Origin: Candidatus Solincola tengchongensis
GTDB taxonomy: Bacteria; Actinomycetota; Geothermincolia; Geothermincolales; RBG-13-55-18
Length of the DNA stretch: 9,848 nucleotides
Reading direction: 5' to 3'
NCBI GenBank assembly: GCA_015711895.1
Contig: JACVJH010000364.1
Span: 1 to 9,848, forward strand
Shown here: piece after piece, positions 1 to 6,171 of the stretch
Layout: each line of letters starts with the position of its first letter
Position numbering within the stretch: the first letter of the stretch is position 1
The notes under the pieces: generated by a model
Database searches by the model: none
What the model was told of the DNA's origin: nothing
The model's input: only the letters and a program-made list of their open reading frames with translations
Position numbers and translations under genes: made by a program

Positions 1-94
1 AAAGCTCTTGCGGGATACGAGAGGATAGCGTGTTGAGGTTTTGTCGGGATGAGGTGCCTACTTTTTGTAGACAGCAACACATATTAAATTTATG

Positions 95-124
95 TTCACT
101 AAAACTTGCGCCAGGTGTTAAAAT
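95..124 (+). promoter_or_regulatory. Putative sigma70-type promoter for the 90-aa unknown gene
   Basis: TTCACT (95-100) and TAAAAT (119-124) are separated by 18 bases in the only AT-rich stretch near this gene, about 55 bases before its start codon. Four of six -35 bases and five of six -10 bases match the housekeeping consensus. The rest of 1-178 shows no convincing gene. The assignment is by eye only. Confidence 0.4.
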
Positions 125-178
125 ATCCCTTGTGGTCTCGGGAACCTCGAGGGACTCGAGAGGAAAGGAAGGTGAAGG

Positions 179-451
179 TTGCACAGGCGTGAGTCGCCGT
201 TCAGGGGCAACGGCAGCGAGGCGGCGAACAGCTCCCTCAAGGTCCGTATAAGCAAGGGGTTTATTGACGCCGCCTTCGGTGAGGGGTTCCTGGTGGAGGT
301 CTGGGACTTTCGGCGCCAGAAACTCATCTACGGGGAGAGATACAAGGAACTGGAAAAAGCAAGACGCCGCCTGAACGAGATCAAGAACGACCTGGACAGC
401 ATGAGCCTCGAACGCTTCCGCCAGGCATACCTGTCCCGCCACGCGCGCTGA
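179..451 (+). CDS. Small hypothetical protein, 90 aa, charged helical C-terminus
   Basis: I do not recognise a family. The start is a TTG at 179, chosen because AGGAAGG lies at 165-171 with a spacing of seven bases and because third positions become strongly G/C from here. The first 20 residues are polar. Residues about 21-50 look beta-rich (KVRISKGF, GFLVEVWDF). Residues about 50-88 are highly charged and probably one or two helices (ELEKARRRLNEIKNDLDSM). There is no signal peptide, membrane segment or cysteine. It is probably a small soluble protein. It stands alone: the next gene converges on it from the other strand. Coding status is fairly secure from codon bias and the ribosome binding site; function is unknown. 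Confidence 0.65.
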   Translation: MHRRESPFRGNGSEAANSSLKVRISKGFIDAAFGEGFLVEVWDFRRQKLIYGERYKELEKARRRLNEIKNDLDSMSLERFRQAYLSRHAR

Positions 452-583
452 ACCCTTTCCGCCTCCCGCAGGTGAAAATCCGTTTTTTGCCCTTCGTCTG
501 GGAGCCTGTACCGTGGGGCGGAGAAATTTCTTCCCGCACGTGTTCGCCGCTCTTCACTTCCTACCGAAGCGCTGACATGTATC

Positions 584-607
584 GCGGGGCGGAGAAGACC
601 CCGCTTT
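584..607 (+). terminator. Possible weak terminator hairpin
   Basis: GCGGGG (584-589) pairs with CCCCGC (599-604) around a nine-base loop and is followed by only three T residues. It lies between convergent genes, where a terminator is expected. The short T run makes it a weak candidate. Confidence 0.3.
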
Positions 608-619
608 CGCCGTACCTCG

Positions 620-659
620 GTATACCGGGGGTATACGCACATGTATTCCGGGGATATAT
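620..659. repeat. Palindrome GTATACC-GGG-GGTATAC and a degenerate second copy
   Basis: Seven-base arms GTATACC (620-626) and GGTATAC (630-636) flank GGG. Twenty-three bases later GTATTCCGGGGATATAT (643-659) repeats the same layout imperfectly. The spacing is about two helical turns, as expected for a dimeric protein binding twice, but the site lies between convergent genes. Its role is unknown. Confidence 0.45.
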
Positions 660-774
660 TCACCTACTGCCGCCCCGCCGGGGGCTCTTGTTCACGCCGT
701 CCCCGGCCCTCCGACCGCCCAGGACCGCCCCGTCCCTCCCGCTGATGCGACGCTCCATGCCTGAAAAATACGAG

Positions 775-1785
775 TTACGGCGCACATGAGGCGGGACTCT
801 CATCGGTTCGCCTGCGGCCGCTGCGTTTGGCGTAGAGGGCCAGAAGGCCCTTCACGCGACGCCGCAATCTCTCCCGGAGCTCCGGCGGGTGGAGCACCTC
901 CACCTCAGTCCCCCAGCGGAGCAGCTCTCTCTCCAGCCAGGAGAGGCTGTCCGTCCTCAGGGTGCACACCAGCCCCTCCTTCTCCTCCTGGAATTCGCTG
1001 AACAGCGCCTGTTCCCTGGCCCACGGCGCCAGGGCGAGCGAAAAACGCAGCCTCACGACGATCTCCCCCGATTCCGGCGTCGTGGAAGTGCCCTTTCTCC
1101 CCGCCTCCTCCTCCCGGTGAGGCGTAAACCTCTCCTTCGTGACCTCGAGGTCCTTTATCCGGTCCACCCGGAAGACGCGCACCTCTCCGCTCATCTCGTC
1201 CCAGGCGTGGAGGTACCAGTGCCCCATCCCGAACTCCATGGACAGGGGATGCACCCGGCGCCGGGTCAGCTCCCCCCTCCCGTAGGAAAAATATTCCATC
1301 TCCACCACCCGATGTTCCTCGCAGGCCTCCAGGAGCGGGGAGAGCACTTCCTCCCTGGAATCCGGGGTGGCCATCTCCAGGCTCTTCTCCACCTCCTCCG
1401 GGGAAAGTTCCTCCATCCCCATGGCCCGCTGAATACGGCGCATGGCGGAGTGCAAGGCCGATGAAGCCGCGGGCCCGGCCAGCCTGGCCAGGGCGCTGCA
1501 GGCCAGGTAGAGCCCGGCCAGTTCGGAAGGCGTGAAGCGCACCGGGCGGGCGAAATAATCGGCCATGCCTATGAACACGCGGTCCCCTTCAATGCTCACC
1601 TCGATGAGGTCCGCGGGGGTATAGTCGGGCTGGCCGCACAGGAAGATGAGCTCGAGATCCCTTATCAGCTGTTCCCGGGTCACCCCGAAGACCTCGCAGA
1701 GCTCCCGGAAGGTGGCGCCCTGGTGCTTCAGGACGTAGGGAATGAGAGCCAGCATGCGGCGCAACCTCGCTTCAGGACCGGACAT
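775..1785 (-). CDS. pafC: PafC-type WYL-domain transcriptional regulator, 336 aa
   Basis: This is the second member of a tandem pair of WYL regulators. In actinobacteria PafB and PafC act together as a transcription activator of the LexA-independent DNA-damage response. The N-terminal winged-helix region (about 5-75) has the PafC pattern: a RLRRMLALIPYVLKH-like helix, then FGVTREQLIRDLELIFLCG. A linker of about 80-150 follows. The WYL domain (about 150-225) carries WYL at 190-192 and the FRVDRI motif near 205-210. A WCX-type C-terminal domain spans about 240-320. The ATG at 1785 is chosen over longer frames because AAGGAGG sits seven bases upstream. It overlaps the pafB stop by 14 bases (ATG...TGA), implying translational coupling. 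Length matches the family. The family call is strong; the exact paralogue name rests on order and the N-terminal motif. Confidence 0.88.
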   Translation of the reverse strand: MSGPEARLRRMLALIPYVLKHQGATFRELCEVFGVTREQLIRDLELIFLCGQPDYTPADLIEVSIEGDRVFIGMADYFARPVRFTPSELAGLYLACSALARLAGPAASSALHSAMRRIQRAMGMEELSPEEVEKSLEMATPDSREEVLSPLLEACEEHRVVEMEYFSYGRGELTRRRVHPLSMEFGMGHWYLHAWDEMSGEVRVFRVDRIKDLEVTKERFTPHREEEAGRKGTSTTPESGEIVVRLRFSLALAPWAREQALFSEFQEEKEGLVCTLRTDSLSWLERELLRWGTEVEVLHPPELRERLRRRVKGLLALYAKRSGRRRTDESPASCAP

Positions 1786-2791
1786 CCCGCCCTCCTTCCA
1801 GTCCGCGCAGGATGCCCCGAAGCCTGCGCCTGACGGCCTCCCGCAGGCCAGGTGGCGAGAGCACCTCGGCGTCCTCGGCGAAAGAGAGCACCCAGTTGCA
1901 GAAGGCCTCCTCGTTCCGCACCGTGACCCTGATGACCCCGCTCCCGTCCTCCAGATAGCGGAAGGGATAGATGTCCCCGAGGTCGCGTTCCACCCACCAG
2001 GCAATGCGGGGCGAGAGGCGGACCTCGGCCTCCTGCGGTGCGCCCTCCTCGAACTCCCAGGGGAGCACCCGGGAATGGTCGCTCAACCGGAAATCCGGCG
2101 GCCTCTCGAAATCCGGGCCGGGGTTCTCGGGATGCTCCAGCACCACGTCGGACTCCACCCGTGACACGCGGAAGATCCGCATCTCCCCCCTCAAGTGGCA
2201 GTGACCCACCACGTACCAGGCCCCGCGGTCGAAATACATCCCGTAGGGGTCAACGAGCCGTTCCCGGGGCTTGGAAGAACCCAGGGAACGGTAGGCGAAA
2301 CGCACCGTCTTTCTCCTCACCGAGGCCTCCCAGAACGCGCCGAGCTTCTCCAGCGCCTCCGCCGGGTGGTCGAAGCGGACGGGGACCGGCCGAGCTCCAC
2401 CCAGGGGGTTCGCGCCCCCCAGGTCCGGGCTCAGCTTGAGGAGGGCAGAGGAGGCCTCGCGGGAGAGGGGTATGAGCCCTCCCGAGGCGAAGCGGTGCAC
2501 CAGGAGCAAGGCCACCTTCTCCTCGGGTGTGAAATCCACCTCGGGGAGGTAGTAATCCTCCTTGGGGATGCGATAACCCGTCTCCTCTCCGAAGGCGTCC
2601 AGCGGCTCCACGCGTATGGGGATGCCCATCTCCCGGAGCTCGCTCTTGTCGCGCTCGAACATGCGCTTGAAGGAAGCCGCGCTCTCCTGCTGATAACCGG
2701 GTATGCTGTTGCGTATCTGTTCCAGGGTGACTGGGCGGCGGGCCTCTAGGAGCATGGCGATGAGGTTCATCAACCTCTCCAGCTTGCTCAC
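1772..2791 (-). CDS. pafB: PafB-type WYL-domain transcriptional regulator, 339 aa
   Basis: This is the first gene of the pafBC pair. The N-terminal HTH (about 1-65) opens with SKLERLMNLIAMLL and contains FKRMFERDKSELREMGIPI, which is characteristic of PafB. A helical linker spans about 85-150. The WYL domain (about 150-225) has the variant WYV at 192-194 and MRIFRVSRV at about 204-212. A WCX-like C-terminal domain (about 255-330) ends in PPGLREAVRRRLRGIL. The start is a GTG at 2791, preceded by GGGGGGAGG with six bases of spacing. Longer in-frame extensions lack the domain pattern and a binding site. PafB and PafC of mycobacteria form a heterodimer whose WYL domains are thought to sense a damage-related ligand. 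Unlike mycobacteria, no pafA or proteasome gene is adjacent here. Confidence 0.88.
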   Translation of the reverse strand: MSKLERLMNLIAMLLEARRPVTLEQIRNSIPGYQQESAASFKRMFERDKSELREMGIPIRVEPLDAFGEETGYRIPKEDYYLPEVDFTPEEKVALLLVHRFASGGLIPLSREASSALLKLSPDLGGANPLGGARPVPVRFDHPAEALEKLGAFWEASVRRKTVRFAYRSLGSSKPRERLVDPYGMYFDRGAWYVVGHCHLRGEMRIFRVSRVESDVVLEHPENPGPDFERPPDFRLSDHSRVLPWEFEEGAPQEAEVRLSPRIAWWVERDLGDIYPFRYLEDGSGVIRVTVRNEEAFCNWVLSFAEDAEVLSPPGLREAVRRRLRGILRGLEGGRDVRS

Positions 2792-2840
2792 TGCCGACCT
2801 CCCCCCCACCCGTTTCTCCCCACTCTCACCCGGAAGGGAC

Positions 2841-2863
2841 TTGTCACCGCCGGATGCTAACAT
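2841..2863 (+). promoter_or_regulatory. Candidate PafBC-dependent (RecA-NDp-like) promoter
   Basis: The published motif for the PafBC-controlled promoter is TTGTCRGTG, eight bases, then TANNNT. Here TTGTCACCG (2841-2849) is followed by exactly eight bases and TAACAT (2858-2863). That is seven of nine in the first box, with correct spacing and a matching second box. It points away from pafB toward the small membrane ORF at 2919. The two mismatches mean it needs testing. Confidence 0.45.
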
Positions 2864-2872
2864 CGGCATGTT
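2859..2872. promoter_or_regulatory. Dyad AACAT-CGGC-ATGTT between pafB and the divergent ORF
   Basis: Five-base inverted arms AACAT (2859-2863) and ATGTT (2868-2872) are separated by CGGC. The dyad overlaps the putative -10 box of the divergent promoter, a typical operator position. No regulator can be assigned from sequence. Confidence 0.3.
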
Positions 2873-2918
2873 GCGAACGGCTGCGGATATACAGGCGCGA
2901 GAGTAAAGGAAGGTGTGG

Positions 2919-3242
2919 ATGAGTTCGACGAAGACCGCTCTGCTGGTCCTCGGGCTGCTGCTGAGCTCCGCCGCGGAGAGCCGCGGGACCACGGCCCTCC
3001 TCCTCGCCGCGCTCTCCGCCTCCTGCTTCCTTATACTGCTGGTCGAACCCCTCGTGAACCGGAGCAGATTCCGGAGGGCTGAGAGACGGCCACGGGTCAC
3101 CATCGGACTTTCCCTTCCCGCTTCGGCTGCGGAGAGAGCAGGCGGTAAAAAAGAAGGGCCCGACACGAGGCCTCCAGGCTGGAGGTCCACTGAAACGCCT
3201 CTTCCAGCATCTGCCCCACGGCGAAGCTGCCGTGTCCCCTGA
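2919..3242 (+). CDS. Candidate small membrane protein, 107 aa, divergent from pafB
   Basis: No family is recognised. The ATG at 2919 is preceded by AAAGGAAGG (2905-2913) at a spacing of five bases. The first 50 codons end almost uniformly in G or C, which argues for real coding. Residues about 6-18 (ALLVLGLLLSS) and about 24-46 (TALLLAALSASCFLILLVEP) form two hydrophobic segments. Residue 47 onward is arginine-rich (NRSRFRRAERRPR), predicting a cytoplasmic basic tail. The last 48 codons lie antisense over the 3' end of the aldolase gene (from 3097), so the true C-terminus may be fortuitous sequence. The gene sits behind a PafBC-like promoter. A damage-induced membrane peptide would be an attractive reading but is only inference. 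Confidence 0.5.
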   Translation: MSSTKTALLVLGLLLSSAAESRGTTALLLAALSASCFLILLVEPLVNRSRFRRAERRPRVTIGLSLPASAAERAGGKKEGPDTRPPGWRSTETPLPASAPRRSCRVP

Positions 3243-3678
3243 CCATGGCGATCTTGTAGTTCTGGAGCAGGAGAGGGAGCTTCTCCGCCACCTCGTCCGA
3301 GCCCACCGTGAGGTCCGCCCCCAAGACGGGCACGACCTTGAAGTAATAGATGCCCTCGGTGTCCACGGGACGTATCTCATCCTCGAGGAGGGAAAGGGCG
3401 ACGGCGCAGGGCGGGTGTGCGTGCACCACGGCCAGAGCCGAGGTCTCCCTGTATATGGCCCTGTGTATCTTTATCTCCGTGGAGGCCAGGGTTATGTGGC
3501 TGTCGTCGTCCTGGAGCCCGGTCTCCACCTGGTCCCCCTCCTTGAGGTGGGAGAGCATGGAACCGCGGCGGGTGATGAATATCCTGTCCCCCACGCGGAC
3601 GCTCATGTTCCCGCTGTGCGAGGAATTAACCCCCTGCAGAAACAGTTCGCGCCCGAAGAAACTGAACTGTTCCAGCAT
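3097..3678 (-). CDS. Class II aldolase/adducin family protein, FucA-like, 193 aa
   Basis: This is a zinc-dependent aldolase of the L-fuculose-1-phosphate aldolase/ribulose-5-phosphate 4-epimerase/adducin family, predicted cytosolic. Visible landmarks are GNMS at 23-26 (phosphate-binding glycine region), the catalytic-type glutamate in STEIKIHRAIY (E68), zinc ligands H86 and H88 in HAHPP, and the third ligand H149 in RGHGSFAVG. Members cleave a ketose phosphate to dihydroxyacetone phosphate and an aldehyde such as lactaldehyde. Some relatives are dehydratases or epimerases, so the substrate is open. The ATG at 3678 is used. A longer frame reaches 3792, but its extra codons lack the G/C bias and do not match the family. 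A GGGAG lies ten bases upstream. The gene follows the AOR on the same strand after 408 bases, so it may be transcribed separately. Confidence 0.85.
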   Translation of the reverse strand: MLEQFSFFGRELFLQGVNSSHSGNMSVRVGDRIFITRRGSMLSHLKEGDQVETGLQDDDSHITLASTEIKIHRAIYRETSALAVVHAHPPCAVALSLLEDEIRPVDTEGIYYFKVVPVLGADLTVGSDEVAEKLPLLLQNYKIAMVRGHGSFAVGQMLEEAFQWTSSLEASCRALLFYRLLSPQPKREGKVRW

Positions 3679-4086
3679 GGCAAGCCCACTCCCGCAAGGA
3701 TCGTACGGTATTCCGCCCTTCAATAATATCACCGGGGAAGAGCAGACAGGAGGACCCTGAAAACGATGTCCTCCGAGAGAGGGGATGTACATGACCTCCG
3801 ACGGATATGACCCCCGACGGGATTTACCCCTCCAACGGAGGGGATGGGAAACGGGAGAGAGCCCTTCCTCTTTCTAATCTGCTCGTCTCCTGGGGATGAG
3901 GGGCGGTTTCTCTGCCTTTTTCAACCCGAAAAACGCCTGCAGAAACGGTGAGGCGGCAGGTGATGAAAAGACCGGGGTTCCTCTGCCTTGTTGTACCGTG
4001 CCCGGCGGGGAGCGGCGCGCCTCAAACGGTCGCGCCCCGGCCCCGTCTCCTCCATCTCCTCTCCCGGATCTTCTTCCGAGCCCCCG
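3679..4086. other. Intergenic gap between aldolase and AOR genes
   Basis: No supportable gene. The gap contains the start-proximal leader of the aldolase, imperfect 17-base tandem repeats with a 7-bp hairpin (3791-3843), an AT hairpin TTTTTC/GAAAAA (3917-3933), and the hairpin over the AOR stop codon. I could not identify a convincing -35/-10 pair for the aldolase. Confidence 0.55.
3791..3843. repeat. Three imperfect tandem 16-17-base repeats ending in a perfect hairpin
   Basis: ATGACCTCCGACGGAT, ATGACCCCCGACGGGAT and a more diverged TTACCCCTCCAACGGAG follow one another. The third copy forms a perfect 7-bp stem CCCCTCC/GGAGGGG (3827-3833, 3837-3843) with loop AAC. The block lies about 115 bases upstream of the aldolase start, within its likely leader or promoter region. 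Confidence 0.5.
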
Positions 4087-4095
4087 TCAGGGGGC
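4080..4095 (-). terminator. GC hairpin overlapping the AOR stop codon
   Basis: GCCCCC (4080-4085) and GGGGGC (4090-4095) form a 6-bp stem with a four-base loop that spans the AOR stop at 4087-4089. No T run follows on the minus strand, so intrinsic termination is uncertain. Confidence 0.3.
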
Positions 4096-5400
4096 AAGGC
4101 CCAGGGAGGCCAGCTTCTGAGGCTCGGGTATGCCCCTCTCGTCCCAACCGCGGGCCCGGTAATAGAGTGGGAGCATCTCCTCGAGGAGCACGACCCTACC
4201 CGCCGCCGGTCCCTCCGAGGCCGGTTCGCGGAGAAGGCGCAACGGCAAGGTGTCCTCCGCGGGGTCCATCCCGCAACGCAGGTTGTACAACCTCTCCAGG
4301 TTCCAGATACGCTCCCCTATGCGGTGCAGGTCCGCGGCCTTGTAAGGCACGCCGGTCACCGCCTCGAGCATGCGGGCGAAATACTCGTCGCTCAAAGCGA
4401 ACTGCAGAAAGCGGCAGAGCACCAGAGAATCCACGCTCGCGTTGAGGTTCTGGGCGAAGATGGTCAGTCCGGGCTTGTCCATGGTGGAGTGCCGGTCCAC
4501 CATCTTGGGAATGCCCAGCACCTCCGGCCCCACCAGGTAAGCCCTCAGGTGGCATCCTCCCCGGTTGGAGGTGGCGAAGGACAACCCCTGGCCCTGCAGC
4601 CCCCGGGGGTCGTAGGCCGGAAGCTCCAGACCCTTCACCTGCATGGCGTATTCCCCCGCTCCCCGGTGCCGGGCGAAACGCCGGGCTCCCTGCGCCAGCT
4701 CCTTTCCCAGACCCCTTCCCAGGGCCATGTCCTCGAGCAGCCCGAGCACGGCGTCGGCGTCTCCGAAACGTGGCCCTCCCTCCACCAGGCCCCGTTGGGA
4801 GAGCTCCATGCAGCACCCGATGACCGAGCCCGCGGATATGGTGTCCAGGCCGAGGTCGTTGCACAGGTAATTGGCCAGAACGACCTTCTCCAGGTCGCCC
4901 ACCCCGCACTGCGCCCCCAGCGCCCAGAGGGTCTCGTATTCCGGCCCCTCGCCCTCCAGGCCACCCGCCCTGGTGACCCTTCCGCAACCTATGGGACAGC
5001 CCCAGCAGCTACGCCTTTTCACGAGATACCTCTCCTCCAGCGCCTCCCCGGAGATGGACTCCGCCTCCGGGAAGCGCGAATACTGGAAATTGTTGGCAGG
5101 AAACACGCCCAGCTCGTTCATGAGGTTTACCAGCACGGCGGTCCCGAAACGGGGAAGCCCCACCGCGGTGACCGGATTGCCCTTTATCCACCTCCGTGAT
5201 TCGTTGAGGACGAAGGACAGCTTCTCGGGCCGGCTCACGCTCACCCGGTTACGGCCCCGCACCACCACGGCCTTGAGGTTCTTGGAACCCATGACCGCCC
5301 CCAGGCCTCCTCGCCCCAGCGCCCGTGCGCCGTCGTTCATCACCGAGGCCATCAGGCTACCGTTCTCACCTGCCGGACCAATGGCCGCCACCCCGGCCCC
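4087..5400 (-). CDS. C-terminal fragment of AOR ([4Fe-4S] and substrate domains)
   Basis: This frame resumes AOR at GVAAIGPAGEN and continues for about 437 residues. It has the conserved GRGGLGAVMGSKNLKA block and the cluster motif C-W-G-C-P-I-G-C, with cysteine codons at 5005-5007, 4996-4998 and 4984-4986. The fourth cluster cysteine lies in VLCRFLQF (4414-4416). The EGPEYETLWALGAQCG and AYDPRGLQGQGLSFATSNRG blocks, then GGCH, match tungstopterin-side residues of the family. The enzyme would oxidise aldehydes to acids with ferredoxin as acceptor in the cytoplasm. A TTG at 5541 opens this frame, but the sequence from there to 5400 reads across the N-terminal fragment in another frame and is not AOR-like. 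Separate translation into a working subunit seems unlikely. Confidence 0.78.
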   Translation of the reverse strand, partial: GAGVAAIGPAGENGSLMASVMNDGARALGRGGLGAVMGSKNLKAVVVRGRNRVSVSRPEKLSFVLNESRRWIKGNPVTAVGLPRFGTAVLVNLMNELGVFPANNFQYSRFPEAESISGEALEERYLVKRRSCWGCPIGCGRVTRAGGLEGEGPEYETLWALGAQCGVGDLEKVVLANYLCNDLGLDTISAGSVIGCCMELSQRGLVEGGPRFGDADAVLGLLEDMALGRGLGKELAQGARRFARHRGAGEYAMQVKGLELPAYDPRGLQGQGLSFATSNRGGCHLRAYLVGPEVLGIPKMVDRHSTMDKPGLTIFAQNLNASVDSLVLCRFLQFALSDEYFARMLEAVTGVPYKAADLHRIGERIWNLERLYNLRCGMDPAEDTLPLRLLREPASEGPAAGRVVLLEEMLPLYYRARGWDERGIPEPQKLASLGLAP

Positions 5401-5810
5401 GGGGTGCGGCCCGCCGGGTGCAGGCGTGCCCCCTCCTCGCTGACCTCCAGATACACGGGTTCCGGTGAACGACCGGTCACCATGAGGACGTCCAGGCCGC
5501 ACCTCTTCAAAGCCACCCCCCACCGCCCCCCGGAATTGCAATCGAACACCGTGCCGGTGAGGGGCGACCTCGAGACCAGGGAGAACCTGCCCGCCGTGGG
5601 CACGGGCGTCCCCGTGAGCGGCCCCACGGCGAATATCAGCGGGTTGGAAGGGTGGAGGGGCTCCACGCCGAGGGCCGAATCGAAGAGCAGTTTCACCCCC
5701 AGCCCTCTCCCGCCCAACCAGCGGGTGAGGAGCTCCGGGTCCAGTTCCCTATCCCGGAAGGCCCTTTTCCCCAGGTCCACCTCAAGCATCCGCCCCATCC
5801 ATCCGTCCAT
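5352..5810 (-). CDS. N-terminal fragment of AOR (tungstopterin-binding domain)
   Basis: This frame encodes 152 residues, of which the first 138 or so are AOR N-terminal domain. MDGWMGRMLEVDLGKR aligns with the family's opening GRxLxVDL motif. WLGGRGLGVKLLFD (31-44), GPLTGTPVPTAGRF (63-76), SPLTGTVFDCNSGG (82-95) and the G-x-D-V-L-x-V-x-G strand (105-113) are the pterin-contacting core. The last 14 codons (to 5352) are out-of-frame readthrough after the lesion. Alone it would lack the iron-sulfur cluster and could not be an active enzyme. The codon bias is normal for the window, giving no sign of long decay. Confidence 0.75.
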   Translation of the reverse strand: MDGWMGRMLEVDLGKRAFRDRELDPELLTRWLGGRGLGVKLLFDSALGVEPLHPSNPLIFAVGPLTGTPVPTAGRFSLVSRSPLTGTVFDCNSGGRWGVALKRCGLDVLMVTGRSPEPVYLEVSEEGARLHPAGRTPGPGWRPLVRQVRTVA

Positions 5811-6171
5811 ATCCCGTCCTCCCCGTCGGCATCCGGCGGCGGAACTCCGCCCGGCTGTCGGTCATCGCATCCCAAAGCATAACACTCCCCGACGCTCTCC
5901 ATGCCCCCGGAAAGGCCACCTCGGCCATGCCCGGCGTGCCCACGCGGGCCGGGCGGTCCAGCGAAAGCGGCCCGCACCCTGAGAATACCTCCCGCCTGAA
6001 GAGTGTCCGACGCACAAGACATCCCCCATCCCCGCGCACGGGCACGGGAAGAAGCGCTTCCCGGCCTCCTCGGCGTCCCACCGCCGCAGCCATCGGGGGG
6101 CCGGTCTTCCTGACCAACCGGGCAAGCTGCACCCCCGTTGCCGGGCTTACCGGAATAGGGTGTCCAACCAC
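5782..6171 (-). CDS. Low-confidence hypothetical protein, 129 aa, overlapping the AOR start
   Basis: A GTG at 6171 has GGAG nine bases upstream and an in-frame TAG just before it. The frame overlaps the AOR start by 29 bases, as operon partners often do. Third positions are G/C in about 72% of codons by my count, above chance but clearly weaker than in the neighbouring genes, with many GGA and CTT codons. No domain, signal peptide or membrane segment is visible; residues about 75-110 look most protein-like. I do not recognise it. It could be a fast-evolving or decaying gene, or a chance frame in GC-rich DNA. It is not a MoaD- or ferredoxin-like AOR partner as far as I can see. Confidence 0.3.
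   Translation of the reverse strand: MVGHPIPVSPATGVQLARLVRKTGPPMAAAVGRRGGREALLPVPVRGDGGCLVRRTLFRREVFSGCGPLSLDRPARVGTPGMAEVAFPGAWRASGSVMLWDAMTDSRAEFRRRMPTGRTGYGRMDGADA

Larger units (their letters stand above)
452..774. other. Convergent intergenic gap with hairpins and palindromes
   Basis: No supportable gene lies here, between the plus-strand 90-aa gene and the 3' end of pafC. Visible structures are the self-complementary AGAAATTTCT (522-531), a 6-bp hairpin GCGGGG/CCCCGC (584-604) followed by TTT, the palindrome pair at 620-659, and a 5-bp GC hairpin at 672-685. An open frame on the plus strand at 472-789 has low-bias, proline/arginine-rich codons and no ribosome binding site, so I do not call it. 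Confidence 0.6.
4087..5810 (-). pseudogene. Aldehyde:ferredoxin oxidoreductase gene broken by a frameshifting deletion
   Basis: Both halves of a tungsten-type AOR are present in two reading frames that meet near 5398. From ATG 5810 (GGAGG seven bases upstream) the frame matches AOR up to residue about 138. From about 5400 the other frame resumes at VAAIGPAGEN and runs to the normal C-terminus. Against the remembered Pyrococcus furiosus AOR sequence, about 18 residues (the stretch after DASHIWG) are missing, and 55 fewer bases separate the flanking motifs, which shifts the frame. The total span of 1724 bases is not a multiple of three. Restoring 55 bases would give about 592 residues, near the family's 605. 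All other signature residues are intact, so the break is recent or is an assembly error in a GC-rich palindromic spot (CCCCGGGGCCGGGG on the minus strand). Confidence 0.85.

Noticed and set aside
472..789. Plus-strand frame in the convergent gap
   Set aside because: Proline/arginine-rich product, no ribosome binding site, and it runs into the 3' end of pafC.
2844..3380. Minus-strand frame across the pafB upstream region and aldolase 3' end
   Set aside because: It is in a different frame from the aldolase, is Arg/Ser/Trp-rich low-complexity sequence and has no ribosome binding site.
3679..3792. N-terminal extension of the aldolase to an ATG at 3792
   Set aside because: The extra codons lack G/C third-position bias, do not match the family, and the GGAGG lies only two bases from that ATG.
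3988..5199. A 403-codon open frame on the plus strand
   Set aside because: It lies antisense over the AOR gene, shows no domain, and is explained as a shadow of GC-rich coding sequence.
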